25,058 bases of DNA from Penium margaritaceum (Eukaryota; Streptophyta; Zygnematophyceae; Desmidiales; Peniaceae): the NCBI GenBank assembly GCA_023375785.1, contig SZWC01001553.1, positions 100,755 to 125,812 on the forward strand. Direction: 5' to 3'. The notes beneath the pieces were generated by a model. The model saw only the letters and a program-made list of their open reading frames with translations, was not told the DNA's origin and did no database searches. A program made the translations under genes and the position numbers. Below are positions 1 to 9,039 of this stretch, piece by piece; the first letter of the stretch is position 1; every line of letters begins with the position of its first letter.

Positions 1-33
1 CACATGTCCTAGAACATGAAACCACAAACTGGA

Positions 34-420
34 GGTCTCCCGAGGCACTGGAACAGTCAACCGTGTGCCCGGGTCTCGACCGACAGGAAAATATCAAATA
101 TACCCCAAACACAACCAGAATGTACGGTGAGACACTAGCATCACGGTCTAGCCAAGCTAGGAAAGTTTAGGCCTCCCGAGACGCCGGAACATGTAACCGG
201 GCGTCCGGGTCTCAGCCACACGCAGACTACACATGTCTGTCAAAAGGTCCCTAAGACTAGACCAACCAGTGCAGGGTCTCCCGAGGTACCGGCACAAACC
301 ACCGTGTACCCGGGTCTCGACCACAGAGAGAGTGGACAATCTATCAGAGGCAATATGCAGTCAACCTTTGTGGGTCTCCCGGAGCACTGGCATAAACCAC
401 CAGGTGCCCGGGTCTCGACC
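34..420. repeat. Four-copy array of a 48-base hairpin unit with compensatory stem changes
   Basis: Four copies of a unit begin GGTCTCC or a variant and end GGGTCTCGACC or a variant. Their stems span 39-73, 175-209, 280-314 and 378-412, with start-to-start spacings of about 136, 105 and 98 bases. Each copy folds the same way: an outer CCCG/CGGG stem, a bulged A, a 4-5 bp middle stem, a 3-bp inner stem and a 9-base loop. The middle stems differ yet still pair: GGCAC/GTGCC, GACGC/GCGTC, GGTAC/GTACC, GCAC/GTGC. The inner stems are TGG/CCG, CGG/CCG, CGG/CCG and TGG/CCA. Spacer sequences between copies are unrelated. I do not recognise the family. It could be the subterminal repeats of a DNA transposon, a satellite, or a structured RNA. 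On the minus strand each unit also reads as 16 codons (ETR...LGRP), but copy 1 has a stop there. Confidence 0.85.
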
Positions 421-509
421 ACCGAAAAAACTCTACTAGACACATATGGGTAAACTGAGCTGCTAGAATGCATCATTCATGTCACAGAAGAAGTAATGTA
501 GCCACCGGA

Positions 510-2607
510 GAACAATCAGCTCAAACTAGGGGACAAGGCTACATGATAGCTCAAAGCCCACACACCAACAGCCTCCTCTTTCAGTTCTTTTATGCCAATG
601 TGCACCCCCCCCCCCTCATGACTACGATCCGCGCCTCACATCGAAAACAAACCCTACAGTTTTTCCTTGAACGAGCGGATGATGCCCACGTTAGCAGGCT
701 GCGCTTTTGATATGCATCTTGCGAGAATGTAAACAGTGTGTATAACACAAGTGAAGTTGAAGTTGTCATGCAACCACAGCTGGAAAGAAGCGGACGCATG
801 CGGACGTCAGTTGTCGAGCACGAGCAGTAGGTCTTCCTCGCCTTCGCGGGCCCCCACCCCTGTACACGCTTGCTTGTAGTATGGGTGGATAATGGTGCGG
901 ATCCACCCCTTTGTTGTTTCAGTGTTTGTCCAATGGGAGGGCGTGCACGTCAGGTTCCAGCCAGCGTCAAGGAGGGCCAAGGCGTGGACTCCACGTGGCA
1001 GACAACGAGAGGTCTTCCTACCGAAAATCAGCTACATTGGCAGGAGTTCACCAGTCATCGACGATGTGACAAGCGCTGTGATGGCACGTTTGTCCCTAAG
1101 GTCCATTGTCTGGGTGTCCTTGGACCCCGTATGCGAGTACGTGTGACCTGCCGAGGGAAGAAGCTGGATGCCGGTGTGATCATCATTCAGCACCATGAAC
1201 TGCTTGATGCCGTACAGATTCACCACATAGGCTCCCGGGCAATGGAAGGTCAAGATCATGGTCCCGTAGTCATCCGGCAATTTCTGCACAGTAGTAGTTC
1301 CGCTATGCCATGTCCACCCCAAATCTTTCTTTATAAATCGACGGACCCACGAGGGAGCAAAAGCTCGTGTACCCATCCGCTCGAGCTCATCTGGGTCGTG
1401 TCGAGCAATGACCACAAATATCCCCATGGATGATCTTTAAGTTCAGAGTGTGTCCATCCGACCAAGCATCCTAGAGTGTCAAATTAACCCCATCAACGAA
1501 TTCAGGGTGCTTGTCGAGCCAATCACTTTTCCCCTTGGAGCTATGTTTTTGCTTTTTTCTCTCTGATAGGCACAGATGGTGTACAATGAATAGAAGCAAC
1601 CACCGCATTCTTGTATTGTTTTTGTTTTTTTTTTACTACTTTAGTCCCATCCACAGACCATCTTGCCACTATATTAGGAGCAAGCCTATCATACACTAAA
1701 TAACCATCAAGATTCTAAACGTTTTCCTTAGATACATCACAGTGGCGTACCCCGTCGGATGAGTCTTGTACGCCTGGAAAATAGTCTTGAAGTGTCCACT
1801 GCCGAACCAGTCGCAGTAGCGGCCTTGCTTCTTGGAAGATACAGACAATGCAGCCGAGGTGGATGTTGTTGATTCAGAGAGCTGCATCGCGAGGGAGTCC
1901 GTGTCGGTCGAGTCTTCTGACGACTGCTCCTTTGTCCCACTTGACGTTTCCGACTCCGCGGATAACGTTGACGGGCTGCTCAAAACTATTTGCACCACAA
2001 GAAGCTTCAGGGAGCCAATGGAAAGTGACCCCGTACACTGCCTCGTGCAAGGAGGAGACGTGCGGGAAGAGAGTGCATCCTCGGGAGCCGTGCCTTCATC
2101 AATGACGTCGAAGCGCAAAGGAGGGGGTAAAGACTCCACGCATGCTTTACCATTCTCGGTCGCCATAAAACGACGTGCACGAGGGGGAGAGAGGGAAGAA
2201 TCAGCTAGAGGAGCAGTAGCACCTGATGTGCTTGCTCCAGGCATGTAGTTTGTGAACTTCCGGGGGGGACATGGCATCAACGTGGAATTGCACGCCTTGT
2301 CCTTCTTGACTGGAGCAGTCGATAGAGAAATCAGTGACTCCACGTACGTGCCGACGTAGTCCTCGTGCATGCGTGGAGCCACTGTGGTGTCGGAGGTCAG
2401 TTTTGTAGCATTCCGCGGATGTCCAACAGGATGTCTTGTTGGCATGGGCTGTGGAGGAGGACCCTGACAAGCGGCCTCATGCAAATGCCGAGTCCTCTCG
2501 TCGACCGACACCTTCTTCAGAAAACGGTCCATGGTGACTGAGGGAAGGACGAAGTTGTGTACAGGTTGAGAATCACGCGTGGAGCTTCTCTTGCCCATGG
2601 CCTTCAC
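510..2607 (-). pseudogene. Tigger/pogo-like DDE_1 transposase, broken
   Basis: Remains of a cut-and-paste transposase of the Tc1/mariner-pogo-Tigger superfamily (DDE_1). The N-terminal frame (2607-1696, 303 codons) starts MKAMGKRSS, has a long Ser/Thr/Pro-rich stretch, and reaches RYCDWFGSGHFK and YLRKTFRIL before a stop. The protein continues through frameshifts: DRLAPNIVARW near 1680, KSDWLDKHPEFV near 1530 followed by a TAG, then a 131-codon frame (1427-1032) with SWVRRFIKKDLGWTW, the first catalytic Asp in LNDDHTGI (1179-1181) and DKRAITALVTSS. After a stop come LIFGRKTSRCLP, HWTNTETTKGW and LLLVLDN, whose Asp (813-815) is the second catalytic residue, then a TGA. The third catalytic position is Asn (690-692) in the QPANV motif, where the family has QP-x-D. 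Beyond about 560 only short shifted fragments are seen. Dead by several independent lesions. No terminal inverted repeats were found. Confidence 0.8.
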
Positions 2608-2934
2608 GTCTTAATGAAGACACGACCGCCTAGGGCAAGGAAAGCTCAACACGTAGCGTACGTGCCTACGGCCACCTTCGCCGTCGCGCTGACGACCGTT
2701 GAGCAAAGACATTTATTTGGACTCGATGTGTGCACACGAAATCGTTAACGGTCGCACGACATCGAAATTAACGGATACGAGGGGATACACGTGGACTTGT
2801 CATCAAATTCAAAGAACCATGTATAAGTTGCTCGACAAATTCAACGGAACATAATTTGATTAAACCCTGGTAGAAATAAACAATTCTTAAATTCGTAAAA
2901 AGGCCGTCGCCGAATTCAATGAGTAGTAGGGTAA
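2608..2934. other. Junction between the Tigger-like remnant and gypsy G1, unassigned
   Basis: The transposase reading frame begins at 2607 and recognisable G1 gag ends near 2935. Between them are short AT-rich frames with no family motif that I recognise, including a 70-codon minus frame at 2980-2768 whose first residues are still gag. The breakpoint cannot be placed more exactly. No terminal repeats or target duplication were seen. Confidence 0.4.
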
Positions 2935-4000
2935 GTCGTTCTGGGTGCCGAAGATGGTCATCGCTCACCGGATGTCTCATGTGAGGCTATTGTTGAAGTG
3001 AAAACAGAGTTGGTCAGGGGCCATGTCTGTACCAGTGATGATCGCACGGAATCTCCGCGTGTACTCTGTCTTGCTGGACTACTAGCAGAGGCATTGGATT
3101 ATGTACCGAGCGTCAGACCTTGTATTCAACCGTCCAAAGCGTGCAAGCATCACGCACAATAATTTGCGCCATCAGTGGATGGCGACAGCGCATCTTGCCA
3201 TTGCGGGTTGACCTGCTCCAATGGTAGAATGCCTATGGTAGAGGATGCGAGACAGACGTCGTTGGCCATCGATGAGGCCTCAGTGGTCACCTGCTGCCGG
3301 CCCCACATTATGTGCCACACAAAAGCACGGCTGCAATATCAATTTATTCTCTATCGTCGTTGACCCCCCTGTACCGGTAAAGCACACCTCCAAGCTCATC
3401 AGCCACATCCAATCCGTCAGTCCTTTGGCGTTTGTAGGATCGAACGGTTCAAGTGGGGCTGGATGAATCTTGGGTTTTTTCAAGAGTTGTGTATTTTTCT
3501 TGACGAGCATCGCAATGGAGGCTCTTCGCAATGTACTTGCATCGCAAAGAGCCTCCATTGTGACGTTGAGTTGACCGAGCATATGGCTGTTGATTCCCTC
3601 GAGCACATAGACACTATTTGCCAGTTCCTTGTTGATTCGCGTTTGACGTCTGGTGTCATCTATCGTTCATACTACAGAATTTCAGGCTGTCGATAGAATC
3701 GGCTGGTTTATTGCCATCGGATCCATGGAAGGATTGGTCGTCAAAGTTGTTGGGAATAACCTAGCTGCCACTTAGCCTGCCACGGCAACATTCCTTGCTG
3801 CGTCAAGGTCCCAATACATGGTCACGCTCTGCTCCTCCGTTTCCGAAGTCGTCATCAAGAGACCTGCTGCTAGTCACCTAGTGCGCTTTCTTGTTTCACG
3901 CCGTAGTCGCGAAGTCTACAAAGTCTTGATGTAAGAGCTGCGCTGTCTACTTGTGTGAGGTAGTCCTCCACTTGGGTAAAGTAGTCAGATGCCTCTCCAC
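2935..4000 (-). pseudogene. gypsy gag remnant (G1)
   Basis: Structural (capsid) protein region of the retrotransposon. The best-preserved frame is 3606-3280 (108 codons), containing LLKKPKIHPAPLEPFDPTNAK and a hydrophobic C-terminal half. The equivalent region in G2 reads ALFETFDSMNSKVPT, so the two are homologous. Further on, near 3075-2940, EYTRRFRAIITGT and CFHFNN match G4 (TRRFHEIITGA, CFHYNNG) and align the three gag copies. A minus frame at 4121-3870 (83 codons) covers the LTR edge and leader. Several stops and shifts separate these blocks, so it is not translatable as one protein. Assignment rests on the copies agreeing with each other and on position between LTR and zinc knuckle. Confidence 0.65.
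3513..3560. repeat. Perfect 14-bp inverted repeat inside G1 gag
   Basis: CAATGGAGGCTCTT (3513-3526) and its exact reverse complement AAGAGCCTCCATTG (3547-3560) are separated by 20 bases. Both arms also carry the short direct repeat GCATCGCAA next to or near them. It lies in the open gag frame, so the arms encode different peptides on the minus strand (EALCDA and RRASIA). It looks like a local template-switch (snap-back) event. Confidence 0.85.
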
Positions 4001-4023
4001 CATCGATGCGATCAAATACGTAG

Positions 4024-4532
4024 TGTTGTGCCGAACTAAGCGTAGATGGAGAACATGGATGAGTTGCGCGGCACAACACGGTTTGAGAATTTGGGACGCT
4101 TGAGAGATTTGTGATTAGCAACGAGTGTACTTCGAGTTATGTATGAGACATAGTCGGGGTTGTTGGGTCGATCGTCGAGCGACGTGTGTGGGGTCACGTC
4201 GTAAGTGGTCGGGTCGAGAAGCTGTGCCGAGGAATCGAGGGGCTCTAAAGATCAACGGCGAAGATGCAAGATGCATCTTTATAAATCTTGATATATCTCG
4301 ATGCGTCGAGAAGTTGATAAAAAGGTCGTGGTATTTCTATTGATCTGTATCAAAAGTGGTTGAAGTTGATAAAATGCACAAGAAGGATTGCTGGAGGGCG
4401 AGGGTAGTAGGCCAAATTATCCTCCACTTTCCGAATGAAATTCGAGGTCTCGACGCATGGTGGGCCATTCGTGTAACGAAGACATACCTACTCGGAAAAG
4501 GTTATGGACTTGTGTGCGTCTGGTACGTAACG
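4024..4532 (-). repeat. LTR-E, 5' LTR of G1
   Basis: On the minus strand it runs from CGTTACGTACCAG (4532) to GGCACAACA (4024). It matches LTR-B and LTR-A in blocks such as AAGTGGTTGAAG (plus strand, near 4346) and the GGCCAAATT stretch near 4410. The initial TG appears as CG, the same change as in LTR-B. A TATAAAT stretch near 4270 lies in the region where these LTRs are AT-rich; promoter function is not claimed. Confidence 0.65.
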
Positions 4533-4635
4533 AGCTCAGCCCTTATGCATGAGTCGGTTACATTACCGACATACACAAGTACATAAAATCCAACTGGGTA
4601 TTTCTATCCTTACAATCATTTCCCACTAAGAATAG

Positions 4636-5176
4636 TATTTCACCGAGAGGAACGTATATGGTTTACATGGATGATGTGCACGATAAAAAATTACTTGGGG
4701 GTTTTGGTCAAATGGATAATTTATATTAAGCAGTAAGTGTACTTCGAACACAAATGTTGAGTGAGTCGACTAGATATAGACAAATCTGAGAATCAAATAA
4801 GGAATATGTTAGATCCTGGTACTCAAGTGGAGCGACGCGTATGAGGTCGCACTGTGAGTGGCTACTTTGAGAAGCTCTACCGAGAGCTTGGAGGGCTTCA
4901 AGAATATCAAGGCACGGTTTTGTACAGATGTAGCGCTGTCGACCAGCCGATCGAATAATATTTTAAATTTGATATAGCTCGCAACACTTTTACCAACCAT
5001 TCTGGAAAGCAGTAAAAACTGTTGGCAAGGAACACAGGAGGTCAGGGCAGGTGGCCAAAGTGTCCTTAGCCGATTGACATACAAATCTTGAAGTCATCGC
5101 GCGGTGGGCTACAAATATAATGACAAAAATGTCCACCTTCAGAGTCTAGGGACTTGTGTATGTCAGGGATATAACA
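4636..5176 (-). repeat. LTR-A, 3' LTR of G2
   Basis: On the minus strand it starts TGTTATATCCCTGACATACACAAG directly after the polypurine tract and ends near CTCTCGGTGAAATA, where LTR-B ends CGCTTAGCACAACA. Length 541 bp against 531 for LTR-B. Shared blocks include the CATCCATGTRAACCAYATACRTTCC stretch near the end (here 4683-4660). Divergence between the two LTRs is high, so the element is old; I did not compute a value. Confidence 0.75.
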
Positions 5177-5191
5177 GCTCCCCCCCTTTAA
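5177..5191 (-). other. Polypurine tract of G2
   Basis: The minus strand reads TTAAAGGGGGGGAGC immediately before LTR-A. This is the expected plus-strand priming site of an LTR retrotransposon. Equivalent tracts precede LTR-C (17223-17237) and LTR-D (23916-23929). Confidence 0.8.
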
Positions 5192-5234
5192 GCCGCGACA
5201 TCTTGGCGTGTTAGCAAACGTGGGCCATTGACAA

Positions 5235-5835
5235 CAATAGTAGCCGTTGATTAGGTGATTGGCGTCTTGGAGGTTGTCGTCAGGCTCCCAGCTCTTGTGC
5301 GTAGCATCGTAGCCGTGCCACTAAACCAGATAATCTGTCTCTTTTCCATAGCGTCCATGTCCGAGGATATCTTCAATCACATATTGCGTATCCCCATCCA
5401 CTTTTATAGGAGATGGAGGTACGACATCTCTATGGGGGAAGTTGGTGACGGGGTCCCGATAGTGCTTGAGCTTGCCAATGTGGAAAACTGGAAGAATCAC
5501 CATGCTGTCAGGCAGGCGAAGTCAAACGAGGACAGGGGGTTGCATCCGCTCAGTCTCAAACGGTCCCATCCACCGAGGTTTGAGATTCGCAATGTCCTGC
5601 CCTTGAAGTTTGATGTATGCCAAGCTGAAGAGGACGCAATCGTCAGCACTAAACACGCCATTATTGTGATGAAAGTCAACCGCTCGCTTCATATCTACTT
5701 GTGTCTTTGCGAATGTCTGTTGTGTTTCTTCCCAAACCCTGAAGACATCTTTTACAAGATGTCACACTTCGTCCCAAGGGTTATGATGCCATCCGTCGAG
5801 TTTGTCGATGGTTAATATTTGGCCAAGTCTCAATG
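5235..5835 (-). pseudogene. Integrase C-terminus and chromodomain of G2
   Basis: From about 5835 the minus strand encodes the integrase C-terminal region (VFRVWEETQQTFAKTQVDMK, then LKPRWMGPFETER, then DSMVILPVFHIGKLK at 5510-5460), followed by a linker (DVVPPSPIKVDGD) and a chromodomain (about 5430-5235) with QYVIEDILGH, DYLV, WHGYD and SWEPDDNL. Chromodomains bind methylated histone tails and are thought to steer chromoviruses into heterochromatin. The aromatic cage positions Tyr, Trp and Tyr are still present, but the Lys codon before WHGY has become TAG. The catalytic core and zinc finger of the integrase are missing: RNase H lies directly upstream. At least two frameshifts are needed to read it through. 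Confidence 0.8.
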
Positions 5836-5839
5836 TATT

Positions 5840-6076
5840 CTAGGGCAGGATGATCAGATGATGCAACAACAATATTCTAAGCAGTACAGTCACATATTGA
5901 ATGTGTGCACGAGTGCGAGATTTTTTTTTCATGCACCGCTTTGTTGAGTTCCAGCCCGCACAATTTTCTAGGCATGTACACAACCATTTGCTCTCCAACG
6001 CCATTGTCTCGGAGGAGAATCGCTCCGATGGCTCGATCAGATGCATTGGTGGCCATGATGTTGTCCACCATTTGAT
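5840..6076 (-). pseudogene. RNase H fragment of G2
   Basis: The minus frame from 6071 reads MATNASDRAIGAILL, then KLCGLELNKAVHEKK, matching the gypsy RNase H pattern (TDAS...AIGA...KL...E..Y..H.KE). G4 has the homologous AMDAPNRAIRAIF and KLQRAELKYAVHKEE. The Asp of the TDAS motif is Asn here. The segment is cut by the copia target site at its 5' end, and its remaining part and the integrase core are deleted at its 3' end. Confidence 0.8.
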
Positions 6077-6081
6077 CTGCC
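6077..6081. repeat. Target-site duplication, left copy (C1)
   Basis: CTGCC directly precedes the TG of the left copia LTR. The partner is CTACC at 12797-12801: four of five bases match, with a transition at the third. Five base pairs is the usual length for copia integration. Confidence 0.65.
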
Positions 6082-6684
6082 TGAGAAGATTCCGAGAAGC
6101 TTCCTAGCTCAACTGTTCACTAGCCTGACAGCACCCATCTGGCTAGCTGACTCACAGGTCATGCAAGGAACATTGAGAGTATGATTAGAATACATCATGT
6201 GAACCATGGCTTTTCTTAAGCATAATGCAGAGATAGTGATAAATGAGCAGATGAGGTCACAAGTACCACTTGCTTGCGACTGTGCTCCGACGGACCGCAT
6301 TTTCCAACTATGGACAAACTGGTCAAAAACCACGTTTTTTGCTGTCTCCCTCCTTGGACACCTGGATCAAGAACCGTCAAAACCAAACGGAGCAAGATGC
6401 AAAACCCTGCGCAACAGATATCCCGAGAATGAGGTTCAGACACCAAGAGGTGCCCGATACATGGAAAACATGCAACCAGCGAGTCGGCCTCATTGTTGAA
6501 AAGCCTGGAACAGTGGAGCCTCAGCCTCGGCTCCTCACGAGTATCATTGGAGGACAGTCGTGGAGCCTTAAGCACTCATAAGGCCACGTCGGCTCCCCCA
6601 CTGGTCTGAGGTGGCTGTCTTGTCAGTGATCTGCACGAGCATGGACATGAGTCCAGGGGTCACTGTAAGATGTGGACAACATCA
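6082..6684 (-). repeat. 3' LTR of copia C1
   Basis: A 603-bp direct repeat of 12203-12796. On the minus strand it starts TGATGTTGTCCACATCTTAC right after a GGGGAA tract and ends TTCTCA before the target duplication. Matching blocks on the plus strand include TTCACTAGCCTGAC, CATAATGCAGAGATAGTGA, GAAAAGCCTGGAA and CCCCCACTGGTCTGAGG. Many substitutions and small indels separate the copies, so this insertion is itself old. Confidence 0.85.
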
Positions 6685-6694
6685 TTCCCCTTAA
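6685..6694 (-). other. Polypurine tract of C1
   Basis: The minus strand reads TTAAGGGGAA immediately upstream of the TG that starts the 3' LTR. This fixes the right-hand boundary of that LTR at 6684. Confidence 0.7.
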
Positions 6695-6744
6695 CCAGAA
6701 TGCACAAGTAGTGACATGCACAAGAAACAGCTGGCATAAGGAGC

Positions 6745-7317
6745 TCAGTCACCAATGAGTTTGGGAAGAAGTCCCACAAAAAGTGTAGACACAAGAAAAC
6801 CCGTACTACCGGTGGCCTTCATTAGGAATTCGGCACACCACACATCCGTACCTATCGAGATGATCTCGATCTTGCATTTCTGCACAACTGCGCACATGTA
6901 GTAATGCTCAACGCCAATGTGCTTTGTGTGTTCACGAAACACACTTATGTTTTTGTTGATGGCGATTGCGATGTGGTTGTTGTAGCATAGCACAACATGG
7001 TATAGGGACTGATACATCTCACGCTAAAGATGTATCAGCTACACGCTCTTAGCAGTCACAGCACTAAGTTCCATGTACTCAGCCTCATCAATGTTGCGAG
7101 CAATGTAGTCCTGCTTGCTAGTCCACCCGGACACAACTGTCCCGCCGGTCAAGAAGATATAACATGTCCGGCTCTTACCGTCTGGACTCCAATCCCAGTC
7201 ACTTTCGGTGTAACCGTCAAGCACCATAGAGGGATGATTGCGGTAGCATAGACCGATGCGTACTGTGGACATGACATACCTATGCATTGGACCGCAGAGT
7301 CTAGACATCACACACAT
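6745..7317 (-). pseudogene. copia RNase H (C1)
   Basis: Two adjacent minus frames give the copia-type RNase H. The first (7317-7039) has GYTESDWDWSPDGKSR, then GGTVVSGWTSKQ and DEAEYMEL, matching the family's Y.DSDWAG...S..S...V.W.S..Q....S..EAEY. The second (7017-6745) has VVLCYNNHIAIAINKN, HTKHIGVEHYY and a tail reaching FLMKATGS. The Asp expected in the DN motif appears as Asn. A stop separates the frames near 7038. The enzyme would degrade the RNA strand during reverse transcription. It is followed by about 60 bases of leader and the polypurine tract. Confidence 0.9.
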
Positions 7318-8300
7318 AGTGCCTCTGAGAATTGTAAAAGCATTTTGACAGTGAAGGCAATGCTAGGTCGCGTCATCGTGGCCAGGTACATGAGCAAACT
7401 CATGACTCGCAGGGACAAAGTTACGTCGACAAGCTTTCCCAGCTTGGCTAGGTCTTTGAACTTCAAGGCATCGTGCGCATCAAGAGTGAGGTGTGTGGAT
7501 GCAGTAGGGATAGGAGCAAGAATGCCATAAAAATTCTCCCCCAAGGGGAGAGTGCACCGCTCTTGATGCACTAGGAGCGTCCGACATGTGCAATCTCGCA
7601 TAATTTGCATGTCCAAAAATACAATGGCCTCCCCCAAGTCCATCTTGTACACCGCCTACAGCATGGCCTAGGCTGCCTCAACGACCTTCGGATTGGGAGA
7701 AAGGACCAGAAGGTTGCCGACGTAAACCAAAATGGTCGTGAGTACCATAGGGACTTGTGAGAGGAAGAGAGAGGGATCTGAGGTACTCTGGGAGTACCCG
7801 GCCTTTAACAGTGTGCTCGTGATCTCTTTGTTCCAACAACAAGGTGACTGCTTCAGACCATATAAGGACTTCTGTAGTCGGTACACACGGCCAGTGCCGC
7901 CCTCAAAGCCAGGAGGCTGGACCATGTAGATCTCCCCCTTCAACTTTCCATGGAGGAAAGTGTTATTCATGTCCATCTAGTGTAGCTCCTACTCATGCCG
8001 GGCTACCTTGCACATCAAGGCCAACACTGTGGTTATGTGAATCAACATAGGCGAAGGTCTTGGTGAAGCAAATACCTTCCACTTGAGAGAGCCCCTTGGT
8101 GGTCAGACATACTGTGAAGCGTTCCACAGAGCCACCTGGTTTCAGCCTCTTGCATAAGACCCACTTGGCCTTTCTGGCCATGCAACCACGAGGCAAGTCC
8201 ACGAGCTCAAGGACCTTGTGCTCCTTCAGGGATGCGGGCTCGGTCTGGCATGCAATGTGCTTGAGGGCCGATTCATACCCAGCCAGAACCTCGTGGAATG
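7318..8300 (-). pseudogene. copia reverse transcriptase (C1)
   Basis: Starts in the C-terminal part of the 8616-7993 frame with LVDLPRGCMARKAKWVL, GSVERFTV and GLSQVEGICFTKTFA. It continues at 7976-7668 with MDMNNTFLHGKL, YMVQPPGFEGG, SLYGLKQSPCCWNKE and the catalytic box, then at 7652-7308 with DLGEAIVFLDMQI and LMYLATMTRPSIAF. These blocks are in the standard copia order. The YVDD box has become YVGN (7713-7724), so both catalytic Asp residues are lost; the upstream Asp before the FLHG motif remains. Frameshifts or stops fall near 7990 and 7660. The 8616-8300 part is a Ser/Thr-rich linker without clear motifs. Confidence 0.9.
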
Positions 8301-8770
8301 TGCCGTAGTCGGGTGCCACACCGACCACACGGGAGTTGGGCCTCGTGTCGGTCATGCTGCGCGTGGTCAAGGCATAGGCGAGAGAGGGAGGACCCACTGT
8401 GACCGTTGAATCTGAAGAGTCAACTGCCAATTGGTGCTTGTGAGTGAGGAGCACCAGGCATGTCTCACAGGAAGGGTAAACCTCCTCCATGTCTAGAGCA
8501 CTAAGGTCGAGGGCCTTTGTGCCAAGGTCACCACTGTGCACGTTGCAAGTGGGGCAAGGAAGCATGCATCCACCCTCGACACGCAGATGGGGCTCAGTGA
8601 TTTGTGCAAATTGCAAAGGGGATGCAGATGCAACAGGGACGGGGGACGTGGGTGGCTAAAACATAGGAGCCAGAAACGTAGACACAAATGGCTTATACAA
8701 CGTAGCAGATGCAAGTTCAAGCACAATAGTAAGTGGCAATACCAGCATAGTAAGTGATGCCGTCAACGTA

Positions 8771-9022
8771 GGTGAGGCAACAACGGGCGATGACGGAACA
8801 ACTGGCAACACAGGCGAGGCAGTAATGGGTGACAACGGTGACACTAGCGAGGTAGGCGAGGCAGTAATGGACGATGCTGGTGACACTAACAAGGCGGGCG
8901 GGATAGCAATGGGTGATGGCTATGACACTGGCATGGCGGGCGAGGCAGCAACGGACAATGATGGCGATACTCAAAAGGTGGGCACGGTAGCAATAGGCAA
9001 TGACGGATGGATAAGCAGGGCA
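8771..9022. repeat. 42-bp minisatellite, six units, in the copia integrase-RT linker
   Basis: Six tandem units of exactly 42 bp start at 8771, 8813, 8855, 8897, 8939 and 8981, each opening GGYGAGGCA or a variant and holding GGTGAY..CGGTGACACT-like cores. Degraded sequence of the same composition extends left to about 8730. The period is a multiple of three, so copies add 14 residues on the coding strand (Ser/Pro/Thr-rich, with SPLSPITASP). It lies between integrase and RT, where copia polyproteins have a variable, fast-evolving linker. Confidence 0.9.
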
Positions 9023-9039
9023 TCCGAGGAATGGGACAA

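Larger units (their letters stand above)
2935..4532 (-). mobile_element. G1: 5' half of a Ty3/gypsy chromovirus (LTR-E plus gag)
   Basis: Reading on the minus strand, a 509-bp LTR (4532-4024) is followed by a gag-like region down to about 2935, where homology stops before the zinc knuckle. Protease, RT, RNase H, integrase and 3' LTR are absent. The LTR shares its first bases with the G4 LTR (CGTTACGTACCAG here, TATTACGTACCAG there) and its end (GGCACAACA) with LTR-B of G2. It lies head to tail with G2, separated from LTR-A by about 100 bases. The primer-binding site expected just after 4024 is degraded beyond recognition. Confidence 0.75.

Noticed and set aside
34..420. CRISPR array or tRNA cluster
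   Set aside because: Repeats are not identical, spacing is irregular (about 98-136), only four copies exist, and no cloverleaf or CCA-like end is present.
157..476. Repeat protein with an ETR...GLC..LGRP unit on the minus strand
   Set aside because: Copy 1 has a stop in this frame, the other copies are not all in one frame, and stem pairing explains the conservation better.
870..1433. 187-codon plus-strand frame
   Set aside because: Antisense to the transposase core on the minus strand, which carries the recognisable motifs; no family resemblance of its own.
1832..2248. 138-codon plus-strand frame
   Set aside because: Shadow of the Ser/Thr-rich N-terminal transposase frame on the minus strand.
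5255..5815. 186-codon plus-strand frame, the longest on that strand in this part
   Set aside because: Antisense to the G2 integrase C-terminus and chromodomain, which match known domains.
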